From positions 186,477 through 250,476 of the forward strand of contig CAJNOJ010000155.1 in NCBI GenBank assembly GCA_905250025.1: DNA of 64,000 bases, written 5' to 3'. Shown in pieces: positions 1 through 11,647 of the stretch. The notes beneath the pieces were generated by a model, which had not been told where the DNA came from, did not search any database, and worked only from the letters and a program-made list of their open reading frames with translations. The position numbers and the translations under genes are program-made. This DNA is from Adineta ricciae. Taxonomy: Eukaryota; Rotifera; Eurotatoria; Adinetida; Adinetidae. Every line of letters begins with the position of its first letter. The stretch's first letter is position 1.

Positions 1-1065
1 CAACTTCGACCGATTCTCAACTGGATCTAGTTCGTTCATTGTCGACATCAAATAGTTTTGTTAATGACTTGGTCACTTTATTCGACCGAGTTCCATTTTC
101 CTCCGATGAATTGGAACTAATTCTAAACAAAATCTCGACAAAACAACTGTTGAATCGACAAGACTGGCAACGGTTATTGGCGACGAACTCAGCGAAAAAT
201 GACAAAACGATCGAAAGGATTCTCGACGAAACTTACCGAAGCCAAGCAAAAATTCTCGCTATCGAATTGCAAAATGAGAAAAATCGCGTTTTAGAATTGA
301 CAAAAACGAATGCAGAAATGGAGAACACCGTCCGACAGTTACAACAACCGAACAACAGTCTTATACCATATCAACAAACAATTCATTCATATCAAATGCA
401 ACTTCGACGATTAACAGACGATAACACGCGTTTAGCTCATCAGTTACACGCGTATTCGATGATGCCAGGATCGATTAATGAACTAAAACAACAACAACAA
501 ATTCTTCAAGAACAATTACAACAGCTAACACAAAGAAACAGCGCGTTAGAACAGGAAATCGCCGATGGACAACTTGCCAGTAAACATGCAGCTGAAATCT
601 ATAAGAAAGGTAGATGAATATTCAAAAGAAAGTCGGTTTTTTCAGTGAATTCTTATTCTAGCTGATGCACAGAAACAAGAGCGAATCGAACAAATGCTTA
701 TCGATTTAAATAAGTACAAGAAAATCGATAAAGATTTGGCGGCACTTCAGCAGAAACACAAAGGATTGGAGAAAAGTTCAAAAACGAAATTAAACGATTT
801 GATACAAGAACGAAATGAATTGCAAAAGTCGTGCGAAAAACTTCAAGAACAACTGCAACAAGACGAACAAATTAAACATCAATACGATGAATTGGTGCAG
901 AATCAAACTCAAGTTGCGAATCTCGATGAACTTCAGCAGGAATTAGCGGAAGTAAAAGCGAAAAACGATACACTTCGACAACGAAATCTGAAAATCATGG
1001 AACAATTGAACAAACTTCGAAACAACAATTCAGAAAATCAAACAATCTCCACCGATGCAATCTGA
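1..1065 (+). CDS. Coiled-coil protein, 3' part (5' truncated by window edge)
   Basis: Two exons are visible, 3..609 (open to the window edge, no start codon in view) and 662..1065, joined by a 52-nt GT-AG intron that keeps frame. The visible product is about 336 residues. After a short helical region it is almost entirely coiled coil, rich in Q, E, K, L and N with heptad-like leucines (for example repeated QQQ/LQEQL blocks), and ends in a low-complexity Asn/Ser tail. An AATAAA follows near 1143. Such proteins are usually cytoskeletal, centrosomal or vesicle-tether components, but no diagnostic motif is present and I do not recognise the family. Confidence applies to the gene and its exon structure, not to any function. 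Confidence 0.75.
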
Positions 1066-1233
1066 TCTCTTTTCTCTTCTTTCTTACGTGATCTATTTGG
1101 TCTTTCTTCGCGTATTGGTTTTGTGATAATAATTCTATAAATTAATAAACTTTTTTTTTTACGTTTTGTTTTTGTTGATTTGGAATCTTGTTATCGGGAT
1201 TGAATATTGTTTTTTTTCTCCGACATTTAGATC

Positions 1234-2836
1234 ATGATTGTAACGAAGCTTCTGTACATTTGTTTGATATTCACTTTCACAAATGTTCGATGCGAAGTCT
1301 TGCAATTAACATCAGCGAATATTTCCCAATACCTCCAAGATCATGTCACGTTTGTTAAGTTTTACGCGGATTGGTGAGTTAATGTAGGATGGTAGATCCG
1401 GGTTTGAAGTGAGCGTCTTTAGGTGCCCACATTGTAGAAAATTTGAACCGACTTGGAAAGAATATTCGGAAATGAAACAGAATAACGACTTGAGTATAGC
1501 ACAGGTAAGACTGGATCGGAAAAAAAACAGTTTTTGTGAGTAATGCATGTGTTTCGATAGGTTGATTGTTCTGATGATCCATTATTGTGCTCTGATCATG
1601 ATATATTCGGTTATCCAACGTGAGTTTTGATAATGGAATTATGTAGAGAGTGATCTTTTGATTTTAGAATTAAATTATTCATACGTGGAAGTGGCGCACG
1701 ATATTCTGGTCCACGGCATATAGAATCTCTCAATGTTTTCTATCAACAAAAGATCGCAGAGGACGTAAATGTATGTGTTGATCATGGTCGAAGCTGAATT
1801 CATATTAATGAAGTTCTTTGTTTAGTTTGAAGATGGTGTCGCGACGAAATCTGCAATTGTAGAACTAACGGCAGAGAATTTCAACGCAATAACTTCGAAA
1901 GGTTTCGCATTTATCGTCTTCTTTGCTCCTTGGTGCAAACATTGTAAAGTTCTTAAACCTGTTTTTCAAGAATTAGCCAAACAAATGATTAACACTCGAG
2001 GATTACTTTTAGCGACAGTAAATGGATCTTGAATATGGAAAGAATTCTTCATCTGTTTCCCGATCATTTAGGTTGATTGTACAAGTGAACAGAATCTCTG
2101 CGCAAAACATGCAATTAAAGGTTATCCAACATTAATCTGGTTTGAAAATGGTCACGAGGTAAGTCCTATACGAAAAACATCGACTTTTGCATCGATCTCA
2201 ATACTTTTTTTTAATAGAAAGATCGATACAGCGAATCACGAGAATTGGAGAGTATGAAACGATACATTGAACAAAATATGAAAGATGCCGAACCAGTGTT
2301 CACTGAAGCACCACCTGTGCAAGACAAATCCGAAGAATCTATGGAGAAAACATCTCCAGTAGGTAATCATTGCTGAATCACGTATAAATGTCGATATTCG
2401 TGTTTAGAATGACAATCTTCTCACAGCGAGAACTTTTACTCAAGGTGTAAGTTTCGAAGGCTATGCATTTGTCAATTTTGGTGCACCTTGGTGTACACAT
2501 TGCCAAAAGTTAGCTCCTGTCTGGAAACAATTAGCTCAGAAATTTTCTCAGAATGAAGATATTCGAATTTCACGTGTCGATTGTACTGCAAGTGAATCGT
2601 TGTGTAAAGATCATGGAGTAAGTGTCATGTCGGTCGTCAGATTGATATATAATTCTCTTCTTTTCAATTAGATTCGGGCGTTTCCAACTCTGATTCTGTT
2701 TCGCTATGGTGAATCGAAGGTGGAATACAATGGCGCAAGAGATTTCGACTCCATGTACAATTTTCTCGTTAGTCAATTGGAATTTTTTGGTGATGAGTAT
2801 CTATTAAAGCCAAACAATGAGATTATCAACAATTGA
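1234..2836 (+). CDS. Secreted protein with three thioredoxin domains, TXNDC5/PDI-like
   Basis: Nine exons: 1234..1373, 1423..1504, 1561..1619, 1668..1770, 1826..2017, 2072..2158, 2218..2358, 2408..2617, 2672..2836; 392 residues. A hydrophobic signal peptide (about residues 1-20) leads into three thioredoxin folds with active sites WCPHC (Cys48/51), WCKHC (Cys165/168) and WCTHC (Cys297/300). An acidic Ser/Pro/Glu linker separates domains two and three. The three-domain layout and length match TXNDC5/ERp46 or PDIA5 relatives, which catalyse disulfide formation in the endoplasmic reticulum. Odd points: none of the three sites is the usual CGHC, and the C-terminus ends in EIINN with no KDEL-like retrieval signal, so the protein may be secreted or retained through a partner. 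The start is the first ATG before the signal peptide. Confidence 0.88.
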
Positions 2837-3566
2837 AAGATATCCAAGATGATCATAATGTTGTTATTTTCTTTTGTTGTTTTTTAGTGTGATGGTTTCT
2901 TGCTTTATATATATATATGCGTGTGTGTGTGTGACAAGCATGTTAATCTTCTGGAAAAAATGAATATATTTTCAAACAAGACAAGGAAATGTTGACACGA
3001 CATTATTTTCTCATAGAAGAATCGAACTTACCGAACACCTACTCGCAGCCTGAAGGTCCTAATAATAACACTAATTTGGTCTCGCATTTGTTAGGCCTTT
3101 TGTCTGCATTAAATCAAATGAAGCACGATACATTTGAGAACACATACGTCAACAAATGACTTCTAAGGGTAATCTGAGTTTGACTTTATACCGGTGCTAT
3201 GACGACACTTAAACACAGAGATTTCAAACCACCCACCAGAAACATTTAGCTTCGAGTTCCAAAAATGAAATGCGCAGTATCTAAGTTGCTTCTCATGAAA
3301 ACGCGATATTCATTGAGGTCTATGCCATCATAAATCGAGTTCTATACGTTGTCAATATGTTAAAAACTGCTCGATATGAATCGATGATTTTCTTAATTAG
3401 CAATATGAAATTCTCAAGGCAAAATGGCTTCCAAGCATGTATTTAGTCAATCAATCGTGCAATATCCTGCCCTACAAGTCGGAAATAGAAACATCAAAGA
3501 CTGCAAGTAGTTTCGGGTCGTTCTTTGTTTGTCCGAATAATAACTAACATCCAAGAAAGATCAATG
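2837..3566. other. Non-coding interval after the thioredoxin-domain gene
   Basis: Contains the 3' flank of the PDI-like gene, a (TA)n(GT)n microsatellite near 2906-2933, and otherwise AT-rich sequence with no convincing coding frame on either strand. Confidence 0.6.
2906..2933. repeat. (TA)n(GT)n dinucleotide microsatellite
   Basis: A run of TA dinucleotides passes into a run of GT dinucleotides in the 3' flank of the PDI-like gene. Simple sequence repeat only. Confidence 0.85.
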
Positions 3567-3949
3567 TTAAATCGATGTTCTTGCGTAGGCTAACGAGTTT
3601 TCTTCTTTCTCGAGACAGTAAATCGATAAAACGAGAATACTAAACACAACAGTGAACAAATGTAAAGATGTCATTAATGAAACCCATTGAAACGGAAATC
3701 TCATCAAATAAACTAAGGTAATGAGAAAGAAATCGAGTGAAAAGAAATACTCATCATTCTTAAAGTATCCTTCAATGGACCATATTTGACGTCGATCCTC
3801 ATTTCACTTGGAAATCGTATCCAATAAAGCTGAATGACTACATTCATAATCTCAATTATCAAAATCATGCTCACTCTTTTCACTTGATGACATGTATTGA
3901 CAAAAAATCGATTAACCAGAAATTGTCGCGTATTCACAGAGATATTCAT
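3567..3949 (-). CDS. Weak candidate: small two-TM membrane protein
   Basis: On the minus strand, exons 3949..3751 and 3712..3567 can be joined by a 38-nt GT-AG intron to give exactly 115 codons (114 residues). The product has two predicted membrane helices, one around SMILIIEIMNVVIQLYW and a second around WVSLMTSLHLFTVVFSILVL. The case for it is the hydrophobic pattern and the in-frame splice. Against it: the intron is shorter than any other in the window (usually 46-60 nt), there is no recognisable family, and no upstream exon was found. It could be a real short gene, a decayed fragment, or chance. Confidence 0.28.
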
Positions 3950-4548
3950 TACCACTGATACTTTGAAAGAATTAGCAGTTCATTGAATGAATGGTAATTG
4001 GATTAGTTTCTTTAACATGACTTATTCACACATAACCAAAGACACATCTGACACTTTGTACGAATGTCACTGAGGCATGAGTTTTTATAGAATTCGTTTC
4101 GATGTAAATAATGACTCAGATCGAACCTTGTAACTTTCGATTAAAAATTCGATTAAAAATCTAATCCAGTTGATCATACTTTTGTAATTAGAGAAACAAA
4201 GATGCTTATGTTGTTTATCCATTAATTACTTTCTACTAAATACCATTTGAACTATATTTAGATCATCTTAGAATATTCCTGATCTCCGAATGGTTCTTGT
4301 ATGAATATGTCTTCGTCGAATAAGGTTGTAGAGTTGGTTATCTAAACCTTAGGAAAAGCTCTTCTTGATTGATGTCCAATTATTATCGCTAGCTAAAGCA
4401 CAGCTGTTTGCCAGTTACAAGCGTTCCTCTTCCTTCTAGTTCGGAGATTTCTGGTTCGTCGTGTTGATCTCTCAACGTACTTGGAGAACTAATACAAAAT
4501 ATCAAGCAAAAAGGCCATTCCTCTGCCATAAGATAAACGAGTGATACC
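3950..4548. other. Non-coding interval upstream of the stanniocalcin-like gene
   Basis: AT-rich, with no supported coding frame. Presumably holds the promoter and 5' UTR of the secreted hormone-like gene that starts at 4549. Confidence 0.5.
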
Positions 4549-5124
4549 ATGATATCCTCCGTACTTCTGATATCTCTTTACTTCCTAAGATTTTCTTCTG
4601 CACATGTCGTGCATGCTAAAACAACAATCAATGAAACGTGTATAAACTACGGTCGAAATTATGACTGTCGATTTTATCAATGTTATGAAGAACGTTTTCC
4701 ATGTGGACCGTCGTATTGGATGTTGAAATGGGGATACAAATATTGCGACCGTATGCAAAGAGCTGCATTTAACTTCGATAAGACTGGTCAAGAATTAATC
4801 AAAAAACTTTCTCAATGTCTGACTAATAAACTATTACGACACGGTCTTTACAAATTTCATGACATTAATTGTGAAGTTTTACGTTCAACAGGCCAACGTA
4901 TTGTTCAAGAATGCTACATGTCAAACGCGAAACTCTTTTGCCAAGCATATCACGGTAGAAATCGTGACTGCTTCTTTCAATTAACTGACAGCGACGATAG
5001 GCACGATTTAAATGTTATACGAACAATGACAAGTGTTGGACAGAAATGCTCACCGAAGAAAAAACTTTCTGACATGAAACCAAATAAAAAAATGAATCAA
5101 TGTTTACTAACGCCTACGCTGTAA
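4549..5124 (+). CDS. Stanniocalcin-like secreted glycoprotein hormone
   Basis: Single exon, 191 residues. Residues 1-18 form a signal peptide; an NET glycosylation sequon follows near residue 28. The core has the stanniocalcin cysteine framework. From the Cys of YKYC there are 9 residues to an FD pair, 12 more to the next Cys, and later a 13-residue Cys-Cys interval ending in VQEC; all three spacings match vertebrate stanniocalcin as I recall it. The motif FDKTGQELIKKLSQC parallels the vertebrate FDTQGKAFVKESLKC. Stanniocalcins are secreted, disulfide-linked regulators of calcium/phosphate handling and of pappalysin proteases in vertebrates; the role here is unknown. The C-terminal tail is short and basic. 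An AATAAA lies near 5168. Confidence 0.72.
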   Translation: MISSVLLISLYFLRFSSAHVVHAKTTINETCINYGRNYDCRFYQCYEERFPCGPSYWMLKWGYKYCDRMQRAAFNFDKTGQELIKKLSQCLTNKLLRHGLYKFHDINCEVLRSTGQRIVQECYMSNAKLFCQAYHGRNRDCFFQLTDSDDRHDLNVIRTMTSVGQKCSPKKKLSDMKPNKKMNQCLLTPTL

Positions 5125-6500
5125 GAGAATAACAAGCCAAGAAATGCGTGCTTACAAGACCGGAAATGAATAAAACACGTCGTTACATTTAGTAGTTATT
5201 GAAGATATCTTATATCAAGCATTCTGTTTTTTTCTTAATTATATTTTCTTTCGATTTGACACAATTATTTCTGAAATTATCGAGATAAAACGATTTATTT
5301 TGCCTTTTTTGTCTTGTTTGGGTGCTTTTCTGAATAATAAACTTCTCTTCATATTTCAGCATTGACCATTTTCTGTAAAATTCATCTCTAACAGGTTCGA
5401 GAAGAGTCCGAATGCGTGGAATCTCTCGGCTTGTTCTAAACATGTTGAGAAAAGCTATTTCCGGAGACACATGGATATGAGAAAAGACAGGAATGAATTC
5501 GAGAGTAGCTAGAGAGGTAACAGAACGATTGTGTAGTCCCTATCGCGTATGAATTGAATAGTTTTCTTGTATGTCTACGTTTTACTCTAGCTTTTCCATC
5601 TAGCAGAAAAGAATATTTGGGTGGGAGGGAGGGAGACAGAGACAGAGAGAAAGAGAAAAAGAACAAAATAGAGAAGAAAGAGAAAAGCAAAAAGAAAATG
5701 ATTCTACAATGTAGTTCATAGTCGAGTTGGCCAATAATTAGTCTGGTCTTTTGTTCACATTTTCATGTCTGTCATCAATCTAACTCTAGTATTCTTTCTA
5801 TTCGCATTTTTCATTTTGTTTAATATTCACGAATGTTCTCTACTTGTCTCATTATCTTTTAATTATGATCAATATCAATAATCTTCGAAGTAGAGTACAT
5901 TCTCTTTTCTATGAAAATAATTCTATTTTAATAAGCTTATTTCTCAAAGGAAGAGATGGATGTTCTATATAAAGTTCGCCTTTTTCTCTCCCTCTCTCTT
6001 GTCTCTTTCATTATTTTAACAAAACTATATATTTGAGGGAATTGAAAATTGTTTGATAAAAACATAAGTAAATCTACATAGATCTCTTCTTCCAAGTCAT
6101 GACTTGTTCTCATTCTGTTTACACTTTTTATCCATATCACACTTTTCGCAGTAAGTCCTTCTTGAATTCTTCTCCAATTATTACCACGACCATCGTTTGG
6201 CTTCGATTCAATCGTCAAGGTTGAAATGAAGTATTGAACATGATTTTTCCTACGACAAAAGATCAGTTAGAATAACATTTGCACTGTAATCTTGAGTATA
6301 ATTCATGTGGGACAGTATACTTATTAATAATTTACCTTTGATGAGTTGTAAAGTCTCTCTAGATAGATGATTTTAATCTGAAAACTTCCTATTCATTAAA
6401 ATACACCGAGAACGTGCTACTCAAATGTGATTTTTCTTCTTTTAGATAAATAATCGCCTAAGCATTTTCTTGTGTATCCAGTATTTCTTACAACAGCACT
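5125..6500. other. Non-coding interval
   Basis: Begins with the 3' UTR of the stanniocalcin-like gene (AATAAA near 5168). Includes a purine-rich GA stretch around 5620-5700. Minus-strand open frames at 5210-5470 and 5937-6218 are low-complexity or basic and lack splice or family support, so they are not called. Confidence 0.5.
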
Positions 6501-7058
6501 ATGCCAAGTATTTCATCATCAAGAACGTTTTCTGTCATGTCATCATCGTCTGTTTCAACTCGAGGACATCCATTTCTATCTCGATTTATCATGAGTATGA
6601 CCGTAGTTATACTTCTTGTAGGATTTTGTCCATATGTTTCTTCGTCGCCGACACCTCCATCGAATGACCAAGACAAGCAAATCAATCAGCAATCCAATGG
6701 CTTTATTCTCGATGCCGACAACTCGCATCAAACACCATCATTATCATCGTCCGTCCAAGAAGCACTTTCAGACTCATCACCAACTTGGTATGTACAACCG
6801 CGTGCGAACGCTCATGAATTTCTAATGTCAAATCTCAATGATAATGAAATCATTGTATCCAAACGTTTTACACGATTTCTTTATGATGATCAAGTCAATG
6901 ACGAAAGTGACGATGATGATGTTTTTATACCATCAAACAAACGATCAGCTGTGGGAAACAAAGGCACATATTCGAACCTGATCAAACGAAAACAATTAAC
7001 CAAACCACCGATGGAAGTTATGAATGAAATTGTCAATTCGATTTATCTTAAACGTTAA
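6501..7058 (+). CDS. Candidate neuropeptide/prohormone precursor
   Basis: Single exon, 185 residues from the first ATG; an internal ATG at 6591 (Met31) would start directly with a good signal peptide (hydrophobic stretch TVVILLVGFCPYV, then SSSPT), so the functional start may be there. The mature region is Ser/Asp/Asn-rich, has no cysteines after the signal, and carries dibasic KR sites at residues 121-122, 147-148, 162-163 and a terminal KR at 184-185. Cleavage would release an acidic spacer (123-146), a 13-residue peptide SAVGNKGTYSNLI (149-161) and a 20-residue C-terminal peptide (164-183). No C-terminal Gly for amidation is present. This layout is typical of neuropeptide precursors, but I recognise no named family. 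AATAAA at 7076-7081. Confidence 0.6.
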   Translation: MPSISSSRTFSVMSSSSVSTRGHPFLSRFIMSMTVVILLVGFCPYVSSSPTPPSNDQDKQINQQSNGFILDADNSHQTPSLSSSVQEALSDSSPTWYVQPRANAHEFLMSNLNDNEIIVSKRFTRFLYDDQVNDESDDDDVFIPSNKRSAVGNKGTYSNLIKRKQLTKPPMEVMNEIVNSIYLKR

Positions 7059-7851
7059 AGATCGTTTGAAAAGCAAATAAATATGAAATCGATTTTGAAA
7101 AATATCTATGCATATGCAAACTGACTTGTCTAGCTAAATAAAACGAATGACAATAACAAGACATGGATGATTTGCAGGGAAATATCACGCCGTTCTCGGA
7201 AAGAAATATTTTCCGGTATAATTAGTCTAGAAGAGCCTTTAGAAAATCATTGATGTAAACCAAAATGAAATGAAATTTCTTATTTAAATTTAATCGAGAA
7301 AAAACTTCCGTATGCGCAGAAGAAAATTGCGTCTGTCAGTGACAGATTGACTAAATACGTCAGAGAACATATTTTCCAAACAAATAAAAATACCTTCTGA
7401 CGGAATATCACGACCCATTGTGAGAAGCATGTCTAATTTCCAAAAGGATTGCTGAGTATACATCCGACGTTGATGATAACAACAGTTTGTTTTGCTGACA
7501 TTCGCTTATGGATGACGGAAATGACTGAGTCATTGGCGAAAAGCGACATCTATACGGACGGAGAGAACGAAGAAATTTATTGCCGAATAAATTGATGGAA
7601 TTAGATTTGAATATCGATTTGAAGATGCGTTTCATGAAAAGATAATCCCGTTCGAAAAGAATTTCAATCATTGATTGTGCTATTTGCTATGATTCGTTTG
7701 ATAGAATTCCATTTTATACATACGAAAGCGTAAATAATAACACCTCCGTTGGAACATGAATTCAAATACTTTCGAAATTCTGTTCTATTTTATCGTCATC
7801 CGCAAATCTCTTTTAGATTATTTAGTTTTTGAAATTTGAACAGCCAATAAC
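7059..7851. other. Non-coding interval upstream of RPL12
   Basis: Begins with the poly(A) signal of the preceding gene. A minus-strand open frame at 7408-7671 is basic and has no family or splice support. No other feature seen. Confidence 0.5.
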
Positions 7852-8558
7852 ATGGGACCTAAATTCGATCCAACCGCTGTTTATGAAAGTACGTCGTTGC
7901 TTCTCAATGATTTCAATCGTCATATGTAATGTATTTTTAGTTATGGTTCGTGTCACTGGTGGTGAAGCACCAGGTGGTTCATCATTAGCTCCTAAAATAG
8001 GTCCTCTTGGTCTTGTAAGTCATTCAATGATAAAAATTCTTTCTCGGAAATCCGCCTGCTTCTATTTCTAGTCTCCAAAAAAAGTTGGTGATGATATTGC
8101 TAAAGCAACAGGTGAATGGAAAGGCATGCGTGTGACAGTGAAGCTAACTGTGCAAAATCGTAATGCGAAAATCGATGTCATCCCATCAGCATCGTCGCTT
8201 GTTATCAAAGCACTGAAAGAACCACCACGCGATCGTAAAAAACAAAAGAATAGTAAATGAAAGTTCTTCTTCCACTGGAAATCAACCTGCTTTTCATTTA
8301 GTTAAACATGATGGTAATGTTTCACTTGATGAAATCTACAAAATCGCTCGAATTATGCGAGTACGTTCATTAGCTAAGACATTCGACGGCACTGTAAAAG
8401 AAATTCTCGGTAAATTCGTACTCATTGTCGAGCGTTGTCTCATCATATTGTGTTTTATAGGCACAGCTCAATCTGTCGGTTGTAAAGTCGATGGCTCACA
8501 TCCTCATGATATTATCAATCAGATAAATAACGGTCAAGTGGATGTACCACGCGAGTAA
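7852..8558 (+). CDS. RPL12: 60S ribosomal protein L12 (uL11)
   Basis: Five exons: 7852..7888, 7941..8014, 8072..8252, 8302..8409, 8461..8558; 165 residues, the same length as the human protein. Conserved blocks include [35 protein letters not shown] and [12 protein letters not shown]. The protein binds the GTPase-associated centre of 28S rRNA at the base of the ribosomal stalk and supports factor binding in cytosolic translation. All introns are about 50 nt with GT-AG ends. Expected to be strongly expressed. It is convergent with DIMT1, an rRNA-modifying enzyme, about 340 bp downstream; the functional pairing may be coincidence. Confidence 0.98.
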
Positions 8559-8897
8559 ACGACAGGAGAAGAAAAAAAAAACAAATATCCGAACGTTGTT
8601 GTTTTTTTTTTCAACAAAGAAAAAACTAAATAAATAAGAAGATTGCAAATCATGAGTGTTATTCATAGAAACAGAAAAGAAGTCATTTTTTTCACGGACA
8701 AACATCGACTTGATTTGACAAGTCGACTTATATTTAGTCTGTAAATTTCATCTTTAAATAGAACATCATGTCGCAATATTTCCTTCCGAATCTGACATCG
8801 TGAGTCATGGATATATGAGAACAGCATCTACTCGAATGTTTTCCAGTTCAATAACAAGTTGGTTTTTATTGAGAAAACGGAAACAATGATTGAATTA
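8559..8897. other. Short convergent 3' interval between RPL12 and DIMT1
   Basis: Holds both 3' UTRs. A T/A-rich run with an AATAAA-like signal near 8628 serves RPL12. No gene seen. Confidence 0.6.
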
Positions 8898-10284
<1,387 letters not shown>

Positions 10285-10474
10285 TGTATTCGGTTTTTCT
10301 TTATCTAAAAAACCACGGTGAAGATATGGAGTTCTTTTCTAAGAATAGGACATAATGGGACATTCGTTTTCCTTTTTTCTGTCTACATATACATCAATCG
10401 ATCAAAAAAAAACCAGAAAAAGAGAGAAAAAGTGAGGAGAAAAGAATTGGTCTTTGAAAATTGTTTGTCGGCGA

Positions 10475-11454
10475 TCACCAGCGTGTCTTAACCGATGTTT
10501 CGAGATATTCCTTATATCTCGCATTCTTCAGCTGAGCTTGGAATCTCGCAGCACGTTCTTCATATGTTGGTCCTAAGAAAAAGTGTCCCCGATTCCAATG
10601 ATGAACATCCGACCATCCACCAAGTACACCTCGATTGGTTGCATAACCAGCATGTGCAGAATTGTAGAGACCGGCTGATATACCACCGAGGATATACGCA
10701 ACTGGAATCGATACTCCAACGAAACGTGAGTTTCGAATCCACATGGCCGAAACGACAACACCTGTTAGAGCACCAACGAGTGCTGCATCAATGTCCCGAC
10801 CGATTTCAGTATCGGGATAACCACGCAGAGCACGAACGACAGGCCATGAGCCGCAATAAATGAGACATGATGCGGTAAAAAAAGCACATGGACGAAGTGC
10901 GCGAAGAATCGCCGCATTTCGAGGTACTTGGTATCGCGTACGAAGGTTTCCATAATTAACTGAAAAACAAACACTCATAAGAAAAACCAACCGACTATTT
11001 CTATTGAATTCATCTTACGTGCATAGATAAGTATCGATCCTTTGAGACCGAAACCGAGACCTGCCGCCATTCTTTGAGGAATTGGTGCATCAACATCAAG
11101 TGACCACATGCCTGTTGTCGTAAACTCTCTCAAAGATTCCCATCCATTTTCACTCCAGAAGAAACGTGTTGCAATACGTGTTGGTGCCCATCGATAATAA
11201 TGCCAGTAATAATCATAGCTGAAAAGAGTCATGCACAACGAGCATGAAATTGGAAATCAAACTTAAGAAACATACAAATCTTTGAATTTTTCCAGAATGA
11301 AACCTCCGGACGAACGTTGAGGCTGATTTGGTAAACGAACCGGATAAGAACCTGTTGTTTGTGTAAATTCACTACTACCGACTAGTTCATTCGCTGGTCG
11401 TTTACTCGTTGGCAACGAGTCTTTATCATCTTTCGATTTTTTATCTTCAGGCAT
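10475..11454 (-). CDS. Putative mitochondrial membrane protein, TIMMDC1/Tim17-family-like
   Basis: Three exons on the minus strand: 11454..11276, 11218..11019, 10959..10475; 287 residues. The start at 11454 is the first ATG of the frame. The N-terminus is charged and hydrophilic. It is followed by SENGWESLREF and then several Gly/Ala-rich hydrophobic segments, including LVGALTGVVVSAMW and VAYILGGISAGLYNSAHAG, which look like Tim17/Tim22/Tim23-type helices. Length (287 versus about 285) and the order GW-LRE then Gly-rich helices suggest TIMMDC1, a complex I assembly factor of the mitochondrial inner membrane; an NDUFA11-like protein is the alternative. The family call is tentative, the gene model is firm. 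It is divergent from the aminotransferase gene with only 193 bp between starts, so a bidirectional promoter is likely. Confidence 0.7.
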
Positions 11455-11647
11455 GAGTAAAGGAAACACTGAATGATTCCTTCAAAATACCTCTTTCTGT
11501 ACTTCGTTATTGACTAAATCAATGTTCTCGATATCTACTAGAGAAGTCTATTCGACCAATTGGAAATAACTGTTACTTTCGATAGAGGCGCCACATGATT
11601 GTCGTCAGCGTAAACTGGTGAAAAAGCGTTGTTTGTTATTCTTTAGT
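11455..11647. promoter_or_regulatory. Putative bidirectional promoter
   Basis: Only 193 bp separate the divergent start codons of the TIMMDC1-like and kynurenine aminotransferase genes, so this segment must contain both 5' UTRs and shared promoter sequence. No TATA box was recognised; the call rests on geometry. Confidence 0.5.

Noticed and set aside
5937..6218. 93-codon minus-strand frame, and a similar one at 5210-5470
   Set aside because: Basic, no family resemblance, no convincing splice partners; 3' or 5' flank sequence.
7408..7671. 87-codon minus-strand frame
   Set aside because: No motif and no splice continuation on either side.
10495..10863. 122-codon + strand frame
   Set aside because: Lies antisense to a well-supported exon of the TIMMDC1-like gene; shadow frame.
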